Assembly (NCBI RefSeq): GCF_036924525.1
Contig: NZ_JAZHRU010000001.1
Location: 3,625,001 to 3,689,000, forward strand
Direction: 5' to 3'
Origin: Bradyrhizobium sp. AZCC 1719
Lineage (GTDB): Bacteria; Pseudomonadota; Alphaproteobacteria; Rhizobiales; Xanthobacteraceae
DNA length: 64,000 bases
Below the pieces are notes generated by a model. That model was given only the letters and a program-made list of their open reading frames with translations. It was not told the origin of the DNA and ran no database searches. Position 1 is the first letter of the stretch. Each line of letters starts with the position of its first letter. A program made the position numbers and the translations under genes. Below are positions 15,642-24,591 of the stretch, piece after piece.

Positions 15642-17339
15642 ATGTCAGGTAGCACTCCCAGCCGGACCCTTGGTCGGTCTCTTGGCCCGTCGGGCCACGT
15701 CGACGATTTTACGCGGCGAAATCTGCCGCCATCAGAGCAACAGCCGGATCTGCTGCTCGAACGGCCGGAATTTCAGTATCCCGAATATCTCAACGCCGCG
15801 GTCGAACTGACCGACCGGATCGTCGAAGAAGGCTGGGGCGACCGGGTCGCACTGATCGGCAACGGCCGCCAGCGCACCTACAAGGAATTGGCCGACTGGT
15901 CGAACCGCCTCGCGCATGCGCTGGTGGAGAATTACGGCGTCAAGCCCGGCAACCGCGTCCTGATCCGCTCCGGCAACAACCCCGCGCTGGTCGCGGCGTG
16001 GCTCGCGGCCACAAAAGCAGGCGCCGTCGTCGTCAACACCATGCCGATGCTGCGCGCCGGTGAATTGAGCAAGATCGTCGACAAGGCGGAGATTGCGCTG
16101 GCGCTGACCGACAGCCGCATCGCCGATGAACTGGTCGCCTGCGCGAAGACCAGCCGCTTCCTGAAGCAGGTGGTGAACTTCGACGGCACGTCCAACCATG
16201 ATGCCGAGCTCGACCGGGTAGCGCTGAACAAGCCGGTCCGGTTCGATGCGGTGAAGACAGGGCGCGACGACGTCGCCCTGCTGGGATTTACCTCGGGCAC
16301 GACGGGCGAGCCGAAGGCGACGATGCATTTCCATCGCGACCTCATGATCATTGCGGATGGCTATGCCAGGGAAGTGCTCAACGTTACGGAGGACGACGTT
16401 TTCGTCGGCTCGCCGCCGCTGGCCTTTACCTTCGGGCTCGGAGGGCTCGCAATCTTCCCCCTGCGCTTCGGCGCAACGGCGACGTTACTGGAAAACGCCT
16501 CGCCGCCCGAAATGGTCAAGATTATCGAGACCTACAAGGCGACGATCTGCTTTACCTCGCCGACCGCGTATCGCGCGATGCTGACGGCAATGGACAATGG
16601 CGCCGACCTGTCGTCGCTGCGGCTGGCGGTTTCCGCCGGCGAGACATTGCCGGCGCCGGTGTTCGAAAGCTGGACGGCCAAGACCGGCAAGACCATTCTC
16701 GACGGCATCGGCTCCACGGAACTGCTGCACATTTTCATTACCAACCGGATCGGCGATGCGGTGGCGGGGACGACGGGACATCCCGTGGCGGGCTACGAGG
16801 CAAAAATCGTCGACGATGACATGAACGAATTGCCGCCCGGCACCATCGGCAAGCTTGCGGTGCGCGGGCCGACCGGCTGCCGCTATCTCGCCGATGCGAG
16901 GCAGTCGAACTATGTGCGCGATGGCTGGAATCTGACGGGCGACACCTTTGTCCGCGACGCGAATGGACGACTGTCCTTTGTCGCCCGCTCGGACGACATG
17001 ATCGTCTCCTCCGGCTACAACATTGCAGGGCCCGAGGTCGAAGCGGCTCTGCTCTCGCATCCTGCCGTCGCCGAATGCGGCGTGGTCGGCGCGCCCGACG
17101 AGGCGCGGGGCATGGTCGTCAAGGCTTACGTGGTTCTGGCCGGCGGCGCTGCTGCCGACGCTGCGCTGACGCAGGCCTTGCAGGATCACGTCAAGCAGAC
17201 GATTGCACCCTATAAATATCCGCGTGCGATCGAATATGTCGCGCAACTGCCGAAGACCGAGACCGGCAAGCTGAGGCGCTTTGCGCTAAGGCAGATGGCC
17301 GCGGCCGGCCCGGCGTCGCCAAGCGTTGCCGCGGAATAA
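15642..17339 (+). CDS. Benzoate/2-aminobenzoate-CoA ligase family protein
   Basis: ATP-dependent acyl/aryl-CoA synthetase of the ANL superfamily, 565 aa from the ATG at 15642, which follows GGGGAG at good spacing (a TTG two codons earlier is possible). The AMP-binding P-loop is FTSGTTGEPKATMHFHRD, the A5 motif is DGIGSTELLHIF, the hinge region WNLTGDTFVRD, and the C-terminal catalytic lysine lies in LPKTETGKLRR. The length and GSTELLHIF pattern fit the benzoate-CoA ligase family. In this locus the probable reaction is 2-aminobenzoate + CoA + ATP to 2-aminobenzoyl-CoA, feeding the monooxygenase/reductase (abmG-like). Substrate is inferred from context. The Rid gene follows after 25 bases. Confidence 0.9.
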   Translation: MSGSTPSRTLGRSLGPSGHVDDFTRRNLPPSEQQPDLLLERPEFQYPEYLNAAVELTDRIVEEGWGDRVALIGNGRQRTYKELADWSNRLAHALVENYGVKPGNRVLIRSGNNPALVAAWLAATKAGAVVVNTMPMLRAGELSKIVDKAEIALALTDSRIADELVACAKTSRFLKQVVNFDGTSNHDAELDRVALNKPVRFDAVKTGRDDVALLGFTSGTTGEPKATMHFHRDLMIIADGYAREVLNVTEDDVFVGSPPLAFTFGLGGLAIFPLRFGATATLLENASPPEMVKIIETYKATICFTSPTAYRAMLTAMDNGADLSSLRLAVSAGETLPAPVFESWTAKTGKTILDGIGSTELLHIFITNRIGDAVAGTTGHPVAGYEAKIVDDDMNELPPGTIGKLAVRGPTGCRYLADARQSNYVRDGWNLTGDTFVRDANGRLSFVARSDDMIVSSGYNIAGPEVEAALLSHPAVAECGVVGAPDEARGMVVKAYVVLAGGAAADAALTQALQDHVKQTIAPYKYPRAIEYVAQLPKTETGKLRRFALRQMAAAGPASPSVAAE

Positions 17340-17364
17340 TTTCCAACCTGATGGAGAAAAGCCG

Positions 17365-17823
17365 GTGACCGCCCCCAAAGGCCCCACACTGAGCGTGGTG
17401 CCTCATCCCACGACCGACACCTCACCGCCGGGCCCGCAAGTGCTGCAGCCGAGCGGCTGGCCGATGCCGAAAGGCTACGCCAACGGCATGGCCGCCGATG
17501 GCCGGCTTGTGGTGACCGGCGGCGTGATCGGCTGGGATACGCAGGGCCGCCTGGAGCCCGATTTCGTCGCGCAGGTGCGCCAGACGCTATCCAACATTTC
17601 CGAGATTCTTGCCGAGGGCGGTGCCAGACCTGAGCATCTGGTGCGCCTGACCTGGTATGTCGTCGACATCGAGGAATATCTCGCGAGCCTGAAAGAGCTC
17701 GGCCGCGTCTACCGCGAGATCTTCGGCGCGCATTATCCGGCAATGGCGCTGGTGCAGGTAGTGCGCCTGGTCGAGAAGGAAGCCCGCGTCGAGATCGAGG
17801 CGACGGCGGTGGTGCCCCGCTGA
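17365..17823 (+). CDS. Rid (YjgF/YER057c/UK114) family protein without the usual catalytic arginine
   Basis: Rid-fold protein, 152 aa from a GTG at 17365 that has GGAG upstream; an earlier in-frame start at 17326 would overlap the ligase gene. The fold is recognised from GWPMPKGYANGMAADGRLVV, the central DFVAQVRQTLSNISEILAEGG and the C-terminal VEKEARVEIEATAVV. In enamine/imine deaminases of the RidA type an Arg sits in PARS-VEV; here the same place reads YPAMALVQV, with Met. It therefore belongs to a non-archetypal Rid subgroup and deaminase activity cannot be assumed. Its position directly after the CoA ligase gene suggests a task on an amino- or imino-intermediate of anthranilate breakdown. 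Confidence 0.85.
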   Translation: MTAPKGPTLSVVPHPTTDTSPPGPQVLQPSGWPMPKGYANGMAADGRLVVTGGVIGWDTQGRLEPDFVAQVRQTLSNISEILAEGGARPEHLVRLTWYVVDIEEYLASLKELGRVYREIFGAHYPAMALVQVVRLVEKEARVEIEATAVVPR

Positions 17824-17892
17824 AACCCGCTTATCGGGTGTCGGCCTAGAGTATGATGAAGTTATTTGATTGCGACCACGAAGAAGGTGCGC

Positions 17893-18012
17893 TCCCTCTC
17901 CCGCTTGCGGGGGAGGGTTGGGGTGGGGGTGTCTCCGCGGGCGACACTGCCCGAGTGGAGAGAGCCCCCACCCGGCGCTTCGCGCCGACCTCCCCCGCAA
18001 GCGGGAGAGGTG
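17893..18012. repeat. Intergenic palindromic repeat (CTCTCCCGCTTGCGGGGGAG family)
   Basis: The outer arms CTCCCTCTCCCGCTTGCGGG and CCCGCAAGCGGGAGAGG are inverted, and inner blocks GGTTGGGGTGGGGG and CCCCCACCC pair again, giving a long cruciform-type element between convergent genes. It is the same family as the element at 62761-62908. It may terminate transcription from both sides. Confidence 0.75.
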
Positions 18013-18053
18013 AACCGCGTTGCGGCTAAACTCATCTAACCAAAAACATCATA

Positions 18054-18893
18054 CTAGAGCTCTGTTCTCAGCTTCCAGAGTTCCGGAAAAAGTTCGACCT
18101 CGAGCATCTTGCGCAAGTAGGAGACGCCCGACGTGCCGCCGGTTCCGCGCTTCAGGCCGATGATGCGCTCGACCGTCGTGACGTGGTTGAAGCGCCAGCG
18201 GCGGAAATAGTCTTCGAAATCGACCAGCTTTTCTGCAAGCTCGTAGAGCATCCAGTGTTTCGCTGGCGACGCATAGATGGTCTTCCAGGCCTTCAAAACC
18301 TCGTCGTTTGGCGTGCGGTTGACGCGCCAGTCGGTTCGGCGCGCGTCTTCGCCGATATCAAAGCCATTGCGCGCCAATAGCAGCAGCGCTTCGTCATAGA
18401 GGCCCGGCTCAGCGAGAATTTCCTCGAGCTTTGCCATGATGTCGGCGCGGTGGGCGTGCGGGCCAAGCAGCGCCAAATTGCGATTGCCGGCGAGAAACTC
18501 GATCGCGCGGTACTGGTACGACTGAAAGCCCGAGGATTGCCCGAGCTGATCGCGAAACTCGGTGTATTCGCTGGGGGTCATCGTCCGCAACACATCCCAG
18601 GCGGTATTGAGCTGCTCGAAGATCCGGGCGATGCGCGACAGCATCTTGAAAGCGGGATGCAACTGGTCGTGGCGGATCGCCTTGATGGCGGAACGGATTT
18701 CGTGGATGGCCAGCTTCATCCAGAGTTCGGACGTCTGGTGCTGGATGATGAACAGCAGTTCGTCATGCGCGTCAGAGAGCGGCTCTTGCGCGTTCAGAAC
18801 GCGTTCCAGATGCAGATAATCGCTGTAGGACATGCGCCCGTCGAACGACATCTGGGCTGCCTCACGCGAGGAGTCGTCGGGCTTGCCAGTCAT
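18054..18893 (-). CDS. kynA: Tryptophan 2,3-dioxygenase
   Basis: Haem dioxygenase, 279 aa, converting L-tryptophan to N-formylkynurenine in the cytoplasm. Family hallmarks are [31 protein letters not shown], the substrate-loop region [17 protein letters not shown] and the haem-ligand His in [16 protein letters not shown] followed by [18 protein letters not shown] at 18893; a longer open frame upstream only overlaps kynU. The start overlaps the kynU stop as ATGA, so the two genes are translationally coupled with kynU first. Expression probably starts upstream of kynU, at operator C. Confidence 0.97.
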   Translation of the reverse strand: MTGKPDDSSREAAQMSFDGRMSYSDYLHLERVLNAQEPLSDAHDELLFIIQHQTSELWMKLAIHEIRSAIKAIRHDQLHPAFKMLSRIARIFEQLNTAWDVLRTMTPSEYTEFRDQLGQSSGFQSYQYRAIEFLAGNRNLALLGPHAHRADIMAKLEEILAEPGLYDEALLLLARNGFDIGEDARRTDWRVNRTPNDEVLKAWKTIYASPAKHWMLYELAEKLVDFEDYFRRWRFNHVTTVERIIGLKRGTGGTSGVSYLRKMLEVELFPELWKLRTEL

Positions 18894-20083
18894 GTTACGA
18901 GCCCCTTTTTGCGGTAATCCGCGGTATCCCAGCGGCGATTGGTCAAGACGTCGGCGATGACGTCGACCGCTGCGCGAACCTCGGCTTCTCCGATGTAGAG
19001 TGGCGTAAAGCCGAAGCGCATCATGTCCGGCGCGCGGAAGTCGCCTATCACGTCGCGCGCGATCAGCGCCTGCATGATCGCGTAGCCATCCGGGTGACGA
19101 AATGAAACCTGGCTGCCGCGCCGCTTTGCGTCCCGCGGCGAAGCCAGCGTCAGCTCGGGACAACGTCGTTCGACTTCGCGAATGAACAGGTCGCCAAGCT
19201 GGATCGATGCATGGCGCACGTCGGTCATGCTGACGCCGTCCCAGACGTCGAGGGCGGCGTCGAGCGCGGCCATCGCAATGATCGGAGGCGTACCTACCCG
19301 CATTCGCTCGATGCCCGGCCCGGGCCGATAGTCGAGGTCAAAGGCAAAGGGTGCATGATGACCCATCCAACCGGAAAACGCCGGCCGCGCCGTATCGGCG
19401 TGCTTCGGCGCAACATAGATGAAGGCCGGCGCGCCAGGACCGGCATTGAGATATTTGTAGGTGCAGCCGACGGCGAAATCGGCTTCGGCTCCTTCCAAGT
19501 CGACCGGAATCGCTCCCGCGGAATGCGCCAGATCCCAGACCGTCAAGGCGCCGGCGGCATGCGCCCTGCGCGTCAGCGCGCTCATGTCGTGCAGCCGGCC
19601 GGTGCGATAGTCGACCTCGGTCAGCATCAGCACCGCGATCGTCTCGTCGATGGCGGCTTCGACGTCTTCGGGGTCCACGACCTTCAACTCGTAGCCACGG
19701 TCGAGCGATTCAAGCAGACCGCTGGCGATGTAGAGATCGGAAGGAAAGTTGCCGCTATCCGACAAGATCACGCGCCGCGACGGATTGAGTTCGAGCGCCG
19801 AGGCCAGCGCTTGGTAAACTTTGATGGACAGCGTATCTCCCACTACCACCGTCCCGTCGGCAGCGCCGATCAACCGGCCGATGCGGTCGCCGACACGCCG
19901 CGGCTGCGTCATCCAGCCGGCGACGTTCCAGCCCTTGATGAGGTGCTTGCCCCATTCCTCCGATATCATGCGGCCGACGCGATCGGCGGCCGCAACGGGC
20001 AGGGGACCGAGCGAATTGCCGTCCAGATAGATCACGCCATCCGGGATGGCGAACAGGGATTTTGTTCGCGTGAAATCGGTCAT
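18890..20083 (-). CDS. kynU: Kynureninase
   Basis: PLP-dependent hydrolase, 397 aa, splitting L-kynurenine into anthranilate and L-alanine. [17 protein letters not shown] near the N-terminus is characteristic, and the PLP lysine lies in [31 protein letters not shown] contains the Asp that contacts the pyridinium. The ATG at 20083 with GGGGAAAG upstream is preferred; the open frame runs 71 codons further but without homologous sequence. First gene of a kynU-kynA operon, divergent from the formamidase gene, so all three kynurenine steps share one intergenic region. Anthranilate is the product fed to the CoA ligase. Confidence 0.96.
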   Translation of the reverse strand: MTDFTRTKSLFAIPDGVIYLDGNSLGPLPVAAADRVGRMISEEWGKHLIKGWNVAGWMTQPRRVGDRIGRLIGAADGTVVVGDTLSIKVYQALASALELNPSRRVILSDSGNFPSDLYIASGLLESLDRGYELKVVDPEDVEAAIDETIAVLMLTEVDYRTGRLHDMSALTRRAHAAGALTVWDLAHSAGAIPVDLEGAEADFAVGCTYKYLNAGPGAPAFIYVAPKHADTARPAFSGWMGHHAPFAFDLDYRPGPGIERMRVGTPPIIAMAALDAALDVWDGVSMTDVRHASIQLGDLFIREVERRCPELTLASPRDAKRRGSQVSFRHPDGYAIMQALIARDVIGDFRAPDMMRFGFTPLYIGEAEVRAAVDVIADVLTNRRWDTADYRKKGLVT

Positions 20084-20132
20084 GTCTTTCCCCGGTCCGC
20101 GCCCCCTGGAATTATTCGCGCTGATATCGATT

Positions 20133-20148
20133 ATTTCAAGCTTGAAAT
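20133..20148. promoter_or_regulatory. Candidate operator C of the anthranilate regulon
   Basis: A perfect 16-base palindrome, ATTTCAAGCTTGAAAT, in the 161-base region between kynU and the divergent formamidase gene, 50 bases from the kynU start. Extended to 24 bases it matches operator B at 16 positions. It could control both directions. Confidence 0.65.
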
Positions 20149-20244
20149 TTATGGGCGGAAGGTGCGCTTCCCGGTATAGACTGGTTGCCTGCGGGCATCG
20201 ATCGGACATCGGCCCGGCCCACGAGATCGAATGGAACGAACCGC

Positions 20245-21075
20245 GTGATTTTTCATCAGATTTCCGACTGGAACGATGCCTACGCGAATGCTCCAAACAT
20301 TCCGGGCGGGGAACGCTGGCCGGCGGCGTGGGTGCAGCCCGCGCAGGACTATCGCGACGCCCTTCAAGGCAGCAGCCGCGCGACGCTCGATATCAGCTAT
20401 GGCGAGCGCGCACGAAACCGCTTTGATCTCTTTAAGCCGGAAGGCCGGCCAAAGGGCTTGGTCGTCTTCGTCCATGGCGGATTCTGGAAGGCGCTCGACA
20501 AGAGCTTTTGGTCGCATCTCGCGCGCGGATCGGTTGAAAGCGGCTATGCGATGGCGATGCCCTCCTACACGCTGTGCCCGGCCGTGCGCATCTCCGAGAT
20601 CACGCGCGAAATTGCCCCGGCCGTCGAGCGTGCCGCCGCGATGGTCGAAGGTCCGATTTTTCTGGCGGGCCATTCCGCCGGCGGGCATCTGGTGACGCGC
20701 ATGATCTCGGTGACGTCGCCGCTCCCGGACGAAGTCCGGGCGCGCATCGGCCACACCGTCTCTATTTCCGGCGTTCATGACCTTCGTCCGCTGATGAAGG
20801 CCGCCATGAACACGGACCTTCGGATCGACGAGGCCGAGGCGCTCGTGGAAAGCCCCGCATTGCTGGAGCCGATGCCGAATGCGCGCGTAACATGCTGGGT
20901 AGGCAGCGCCGAGCGCCCGGAATTCGTCCGCCAGAACGCGCTCCTCGCCAATATCTGGACCGGGCTCGGCGCGAAAACCTGCGTGATCGAAGAACCGGGC
21001 CGGCATCATTTCGATGTCATCGACGGGCTCGCCGATCCCTGTCACCAACTCACCAGGACCTTGTTGTCGCCGTAG
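20245..21075 (+). CDS. Alpha/beta hydrolase, probable N-formylkynurenine formamidase
   Basis: Alpha/beta-hydrolase of 276 aa from a GTG at 20245 (MIFHQISDWNDAYAN); an upstream in-frame start adds 20 residues with no family character. The oxyanion-hole motif HGGFWKALDKSFW, the nucleophile elbow FLAGHSAGGHL, an Asp in the C-terminal third and the closing His in EPGRHHFDVIDGL give a complete triad arrangement. This is the arrangement of the eukaryote-type kynurenine formamidases, unlike the metal-dependent KynB cyclase family. Being divergent from kynU-kynA it completes tryptophan to anthranilate. Formamidase activity is inferred from fold plus context. Confidence 0.85.
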   Translation: MIFHQISDWNDAYANAPNIPGGERWPAAWVQPAQDYRDALQGSSRATLDISYGERARNRFDLFKPEGRPKGLVVFVHGGFWKALDKSFWSHLARGSVESGYAMAMPSYTLCPAVRISEITREIAPAVERAAAMVEGPIFLAGHSAGGHLVTRMISVTSPLPDEVRARIGHTVSISGVHDLRPLMKAAMNTDLRIDEAEALVESPALLEPMPNARVTCWVGSAERPEFVRQNALLANIWTGLGAKTCVIEEPGRHHFDVIDGLADPCHQLTRTLLSP

Positions 21076-21142
21076 CCTGCTGAATTTGTGAAATGAACGG
21101 TGGTCGCGGTGGCCTTGCCACCCGGTGGTTCTGACCTGCCAA

Positions 21143-22664
21143 TCATGCTGCTTGAAATGTCTGTACGGCCTGACGTGCACCGAGTGCGTAGAGCTTTGCG
21201 AGCGCCTCGGTGACGGCGCTGCGCATGCGAGGATCGTTACCGAGCGTGCCGAAGATGGAGCCGACCTCCAGCAGCGCGGGAGCAAGCCGCTCTGCAACCG
21301 GGCCGGCACGCTCGGCGATATCAGCCAACTCTCGCGCAAGGGGATCGCGCACGTCGATGGCGCGGCCTCGCTCGTCGGCCCCGGTGACGTAACGCATCCA
21401 GCCGGCCACCGCGAGCGCGTGGGTATCGATCGGCAGCCCCAGCCGCAGCCGATCCTGCATGGTAGCGAGCAGCCGTTGCGGCAGCTTCTGCGAACCATCC
21501 ATCGCGATCTGCCAGGTACGATGGTGCAGGGCCGGGGTTGGAGAAGCGCTGCAGCAGCGATGCGCTGTAGGCTGGCAGGTCAGTGCCCTCAGGCATCGCC
21601 AGCGTCGGCGCGGCGTCTTGCATCACCTGTCGGGCAAACGCCACAAAGCGATGGTCGGTCATGGTTGCGGCGATGGTCTCAAAGCCTGCGAGATATCCGA
21701 GATAGGCGAGCGCCGAGTGGCTGGCGTTGAGCAGCCGCAGCTTCATATGTTCGAACGGCGTTACATCCGAAACCAGTTGCACGCCCGCAGCCGCAAAGTC
21801 CGGCCGTCCGGCCGGAAAGCGGTCTTCAACGATCCATTGCGTGAACGGTTCTGTGATAATGGGCCATGCGTCGATCATGCCGAGCGCTGAAGAGATCTCC
21901 GCCCGGTCGAGGTCCGTGGTCTCCGGCACGATCCGGTCCACCATGGTCGAAGGGAAGGCCACCTCGGCTTCAATCCATTTCGCGAGATTGCGCGATCGCA
22001 AGCCGGCGAACTGCGTCACGATCCGTTCGACCGTTTGGCCATTGGCGGAGAGATTGTCGCAGGAAAGAACAGTGAAGGGGGCTTCGCCCGCGATCCGCCT
22101 GCGCGCGAGCGCGGCCACCAGGTATCCGATGGCCGAACGCGGCGTGCCGGGATTCTGCAGGTCATGAACGATGTCGGGATGACGGTCGTCCAGATCGCCG
22201 GTCTGCGGCGTATGGCAATAGCCCTTCTCGGTGACCGTTAGCGAGACGATACGCGTGGCCGGGTTGGCCATGCGCGCGATCAACTGGCCGGGTTTTTCGG
22301 TGGCGACGTCGATAGCGAGAACCGAGCCGATGATGCGGTGATCGGTGCCCGCGCCGGAGCGAACAGCCAGTGTGTAAAGGTCGTCCTGCGGGGCGAGGGC
22401 ATCGCGTGTCGCCGGGCTGCGCAAGCTGGCCCCGATGATTCCCCAATCCAAAGCGCCGCCCGCCAAGAGGTCATCAATCACCACCGCCTGGTGCGCCCGA
22501 TGGAACGCGCCAATTCCGAGATGAACGATGCCTGGCGAGATCAGCGAGCGGTCATATGCCGGTTGCCGGATGTGGCCGGGAAGCCGAGGAAGGTTGGCGT
22601 TCGAAAGGCGGAAATTGCCGTCTTTCGGGCCGGATGGCGGGTTTTTTGCCGCTTCGCTTGACAT
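21143..22664 (-). pseudogene. Mannitol dehydrogenase/fructuronate reductase family gene with a frameshift
   Basis: The 5' part (from ATG 22664) encodes an NAD-dependent polyol dehydrogenase: SPGIVHLGIGAFHRAHQA is the Rossmann opening, followed by SLTVTEKGYCHTPQTG, VLSCDNLSANGQ and MKLRLLNASHSALAYLGYLAG. Homology breaks at LLQRFSNPGPAPSYLADRDG and resumes in another frame with IAMDGSQKLPQRLLATMQDRL, continuing to the stop at 21143. One extra base in the C/G run CCCCGGCCC (plus strand 21529-21537) explains it: removing one G restores SNPALHHRTWQIAMDG. Without the shift it would be about 507 aa, normal for the family. In this cluster it would be the fructuronate/mannonate oxidoreductase (uxuB-like). 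Real mutation or base-calling error cannot be decided here. Confidence 0.85.
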
Positions 22665-22691
22665 GAGAAGCTCAATCCATCAAACTTTGGT

Positions 22692-22710
22692 CAATTGGTA
22701 AGGCCAATTG
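22692..22710. promoter_or_regulatory. UxuR/FadR-type palindrome in the hexuronate regulator intergenic region
   Basis: CAATTGG and CCAATTG form a perfect inverted repeat around TAAGG. The site is between the frameshifted dehydrogenase gene and the divergent GntR gene, and another ATTGGCCAT half-site follows near 22719-22727. The ATTGGT...CCAAT symmetry resembles the operators of FadR-subfamily hexuronate regulators such as UxuR. Binding by the adjacent GntR protein is inferred. Confidence 0.6.
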
Positions 22711-22784
22711 TCCAGATTTATTGGCCATACCCCCACCAAAGCAAGAAAAATCGATTCGCTGGGGATCGTCAGGGAGAGCCGAGC

Positions 22785-23522
22785 GTGCCGCTCGAAGCCG
22801 TGGAAGCGCGACGTCTTTATCGCCAGGTTGCCGATCAGCTTCGCGCCTTGATCGACAGCGGCGAATACCGCGTGGGCAGCCGTCTTCCGACCGAACGCGA
22901 TCTTGCCGAACAATTGAAGGTCTCGCGGCCGACGGTACGTGAAGCCCTGATTGCTCTGGAAGTCGAGGGCCGGGTTCGGATTCGCGTCGGTTCGGGGATC
23001 TATGTCAGTGAGTCGGCGGCGCTCGCACCGCCTTTGCCATTGGCGGGCGAGATCGAAGGCCCATTCGAACTGCTGCGTGCCCGCGAATTCCTCGAAGGCG
23101 CCATTGCCGAACAGGCGGCGCGGGTGGCGACAGCCGAAGATATCGCGCGCATCGACGCTTCGCTGGAGGCAATGGCCACCGTGCAGCATCCCGGCGAAGC
23201 CTCGATGATCCATGACCGCGCGTTTCACATCGCGGTGGCAGGATGCCTCGACAACGCCGTGCTGGTCCGCGTGGTCGGTGAGCTGTTCGACCAGCGGCTC
23301 AATCCCTATTTCGCCAAGCTCGCGCATTATTTTGAAAATCCGGAATCCTGGAATGCGGCGCTGGCCGAGCACCGCGCGATCCGCGATGCCATCGCCGCGC
23401 ACGATTCCGATGCTGCCCGCGTGACGATGCGCGAGCACTTGGCGCGTTCGCAGGCCCGCTTTGCGCAAAATTTCGGAGCGGAAGCTTCGTCCACCTCGCG
23501 CATCCGCGCAAGCAGCGGCTGA
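22785..23522 (+). CDS. GntR family regulator, FadR subfamily (hexuronate cluster)
   Basis: A 245-aa GntR/FCD regulator. The start is set at the GTG at 22785 (VPLEAVEARRLYRQVADQLRAL), after AGGGAGA; 30 further upstream codons are open but not conserved-looking. The winged helix reads RLPTERDLAEQLKVSRPTVR then EALIALEVEGRVRIRVGSG. The C-terminal FCD domain (residues about 95-230) shows metal-type ligands: an Asp and His in MIHDRAFHIAVA, and two His in AEHRAIRDAIAAHD and TMREHLARSQ. FCD domains bind carboxylic acids; here probably a hexuronate or aldonate, releasing repression of the TRAP and catabolic genes downstream. Confidence 0.93.
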   Translation: MPLEAVEARRLYRQVADQLRALIDSGEYRVGSRLPTERDLAEQLKVSRPTVREALIALEVEGRVRIRVGSGIYVSESAALAPPLPLAGEIEGPFELLRAREFLEGAIAEQAARVATAEDIARIDASLEAMATVQHPGEASMIHDRAFHIAVAGCLDNAVLVRVVGELFDQRLNPYFAKLAHYFENPESWNAALAEHRAIRDAIAAHDSDAARVTMREHLARSQARFAQNFGAEASSTSRIRASSG

Positions 23523-23604
23523 ACAACGAGAATTCGAACGGTTCGGCGCGAATGTCGGTCCGGTTGGGTAACAAAAGCAAATTGTAACGACGGAGGAAAC
23601 TCAC

Positions 23605-24582
23605 GTGCTGAAAAAATTGACGATTGCATTCGCGGCGTCTGCTGCGGCGCTGCTGGCCGCAACCACCTCGGGCCTGGCGCAGACCAAACTGAAATGGGCC
23701 CACGTTTACGAAACCTCGGAGCCGTTCCACACCGCGTCCGTCTGGGCCGCGGGCGAGATCAACAAGCGCACTAACGGGCGCTACCAGATCGACGTCTATC
23801 CGGCTTCGCAGCTCGGCAAGGAGACCGACATCAACCAGGGGCTTGCGCTCGGCTCCGTCGACATGATCATTTCCGGCTCGAGCTTCGCCGCGAGGAGCTT
23901 CCCGCCAATCGGCGTGACCTATTATCCCTACACCTTCCGCGATGCCGATCATCTCCTGGCCTATACCAAGAGCGATGTCTTCAAGGAGCTCGCCAAGGGC
24001 TACGAGGACAAGACCGGTCATCGCATCGTGGCCGTGACCTATTACGGAGTGCGCCAAACTTCCTCGAACAAGCCGATCAAGACCTGCGCCGACATGAAGG
24101 GCCTCAAGATTCGCGTGCCCGACGTTCCGGCGTATCTGGCGATGCCGCGCGCCTGCGGCGCCAACACCGCGCCGATCGCCTTTGCGGAAGTCTACCTGGC
24201 GCTACAGAACGGCACCGTGGAAGCGCAGGAGAATCCGCTCACCACGATCGAGGCCAAGAAGTTCTACGAGGTGCAGAAGCACATCGTGCTGACCGGCCAT
24301 ATCGTCGATCACCTCAATACGGTTGTGGCCGGCGCGCTCTGGAAGAAGCTGTCGGAAGAAGATCGCAAAATCTTCACCGACGTCGCGCAGGAGGCGGCGG
24401 CGAAAGCCACCGCGGAAATCAAGGCCAACGAAGCCAAGCTGGTCGACTTCTTCAAGCAGAAAGGGCTCACGGTCACCGAGGTCAACAAGGATGAGTTCCG
24501 CGACACCGTGATGAAGAACGTGAGCTTCGAAAGCTTCAACTATCGCAAGGCCGATTGGGAACGCATCCAGGCGGTGAAGTGA
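23605..24582 (+). CDS. dctP: TRAP transporter substrate-binding protein, DctP family (probable hexuronate)
   Basis: Periplasmic solute receptor of 325 aa with a Sec signal peptide (MLKKLTIAFAASAAALLAATTSG... cleavage near GLAQ). Typical DctP features: LKWAHVYETSEPFHTAS, GRYQIDVYPASQLGKE, and the substrate-carboxylate Arg in GLKIRVPDVPAY, followed by ALQNGTVEAQENPL. Strong GGAGG site upstream. It begins a DctP-DctQ-DctM importer. Similar receptors next to idonate-type dehydrogenase and mannonate dehydratase genes bind glucuronate or galacturonate, so hexuronate is the most likely ligand, by context. Confidence 0.92.
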   Translation: MLKKLTIAFAASAAALLAATTSGLAQTKLKWAHVYETSEPFHTASVWAAGEINKRTNGRYQIDVYPASQLGKETDINQGLALGSVDMIISGSSFAARSFPPIGVTYYPYTFRDADHLLAYTKSDVFKELAKGYEDKTGHRIVAVTYYGVRQTSSNKPIKTCADMKGLKIRVPDVPAYLAMPRACGANTAPIAFAEVYLALQNGTVEAQENPLTTIEAKKFYEVQKHIVLTGHIVDHLNTVVAGALWKKLSEEDRKIFTDVAQEAAAKATAEIKANEAKLVDFFKQKGLTVTEVNKDEFRDTVMKNVSFESFNYRKADWERIQAVK

Positions 24583-24591
24583 CGACGCAGT

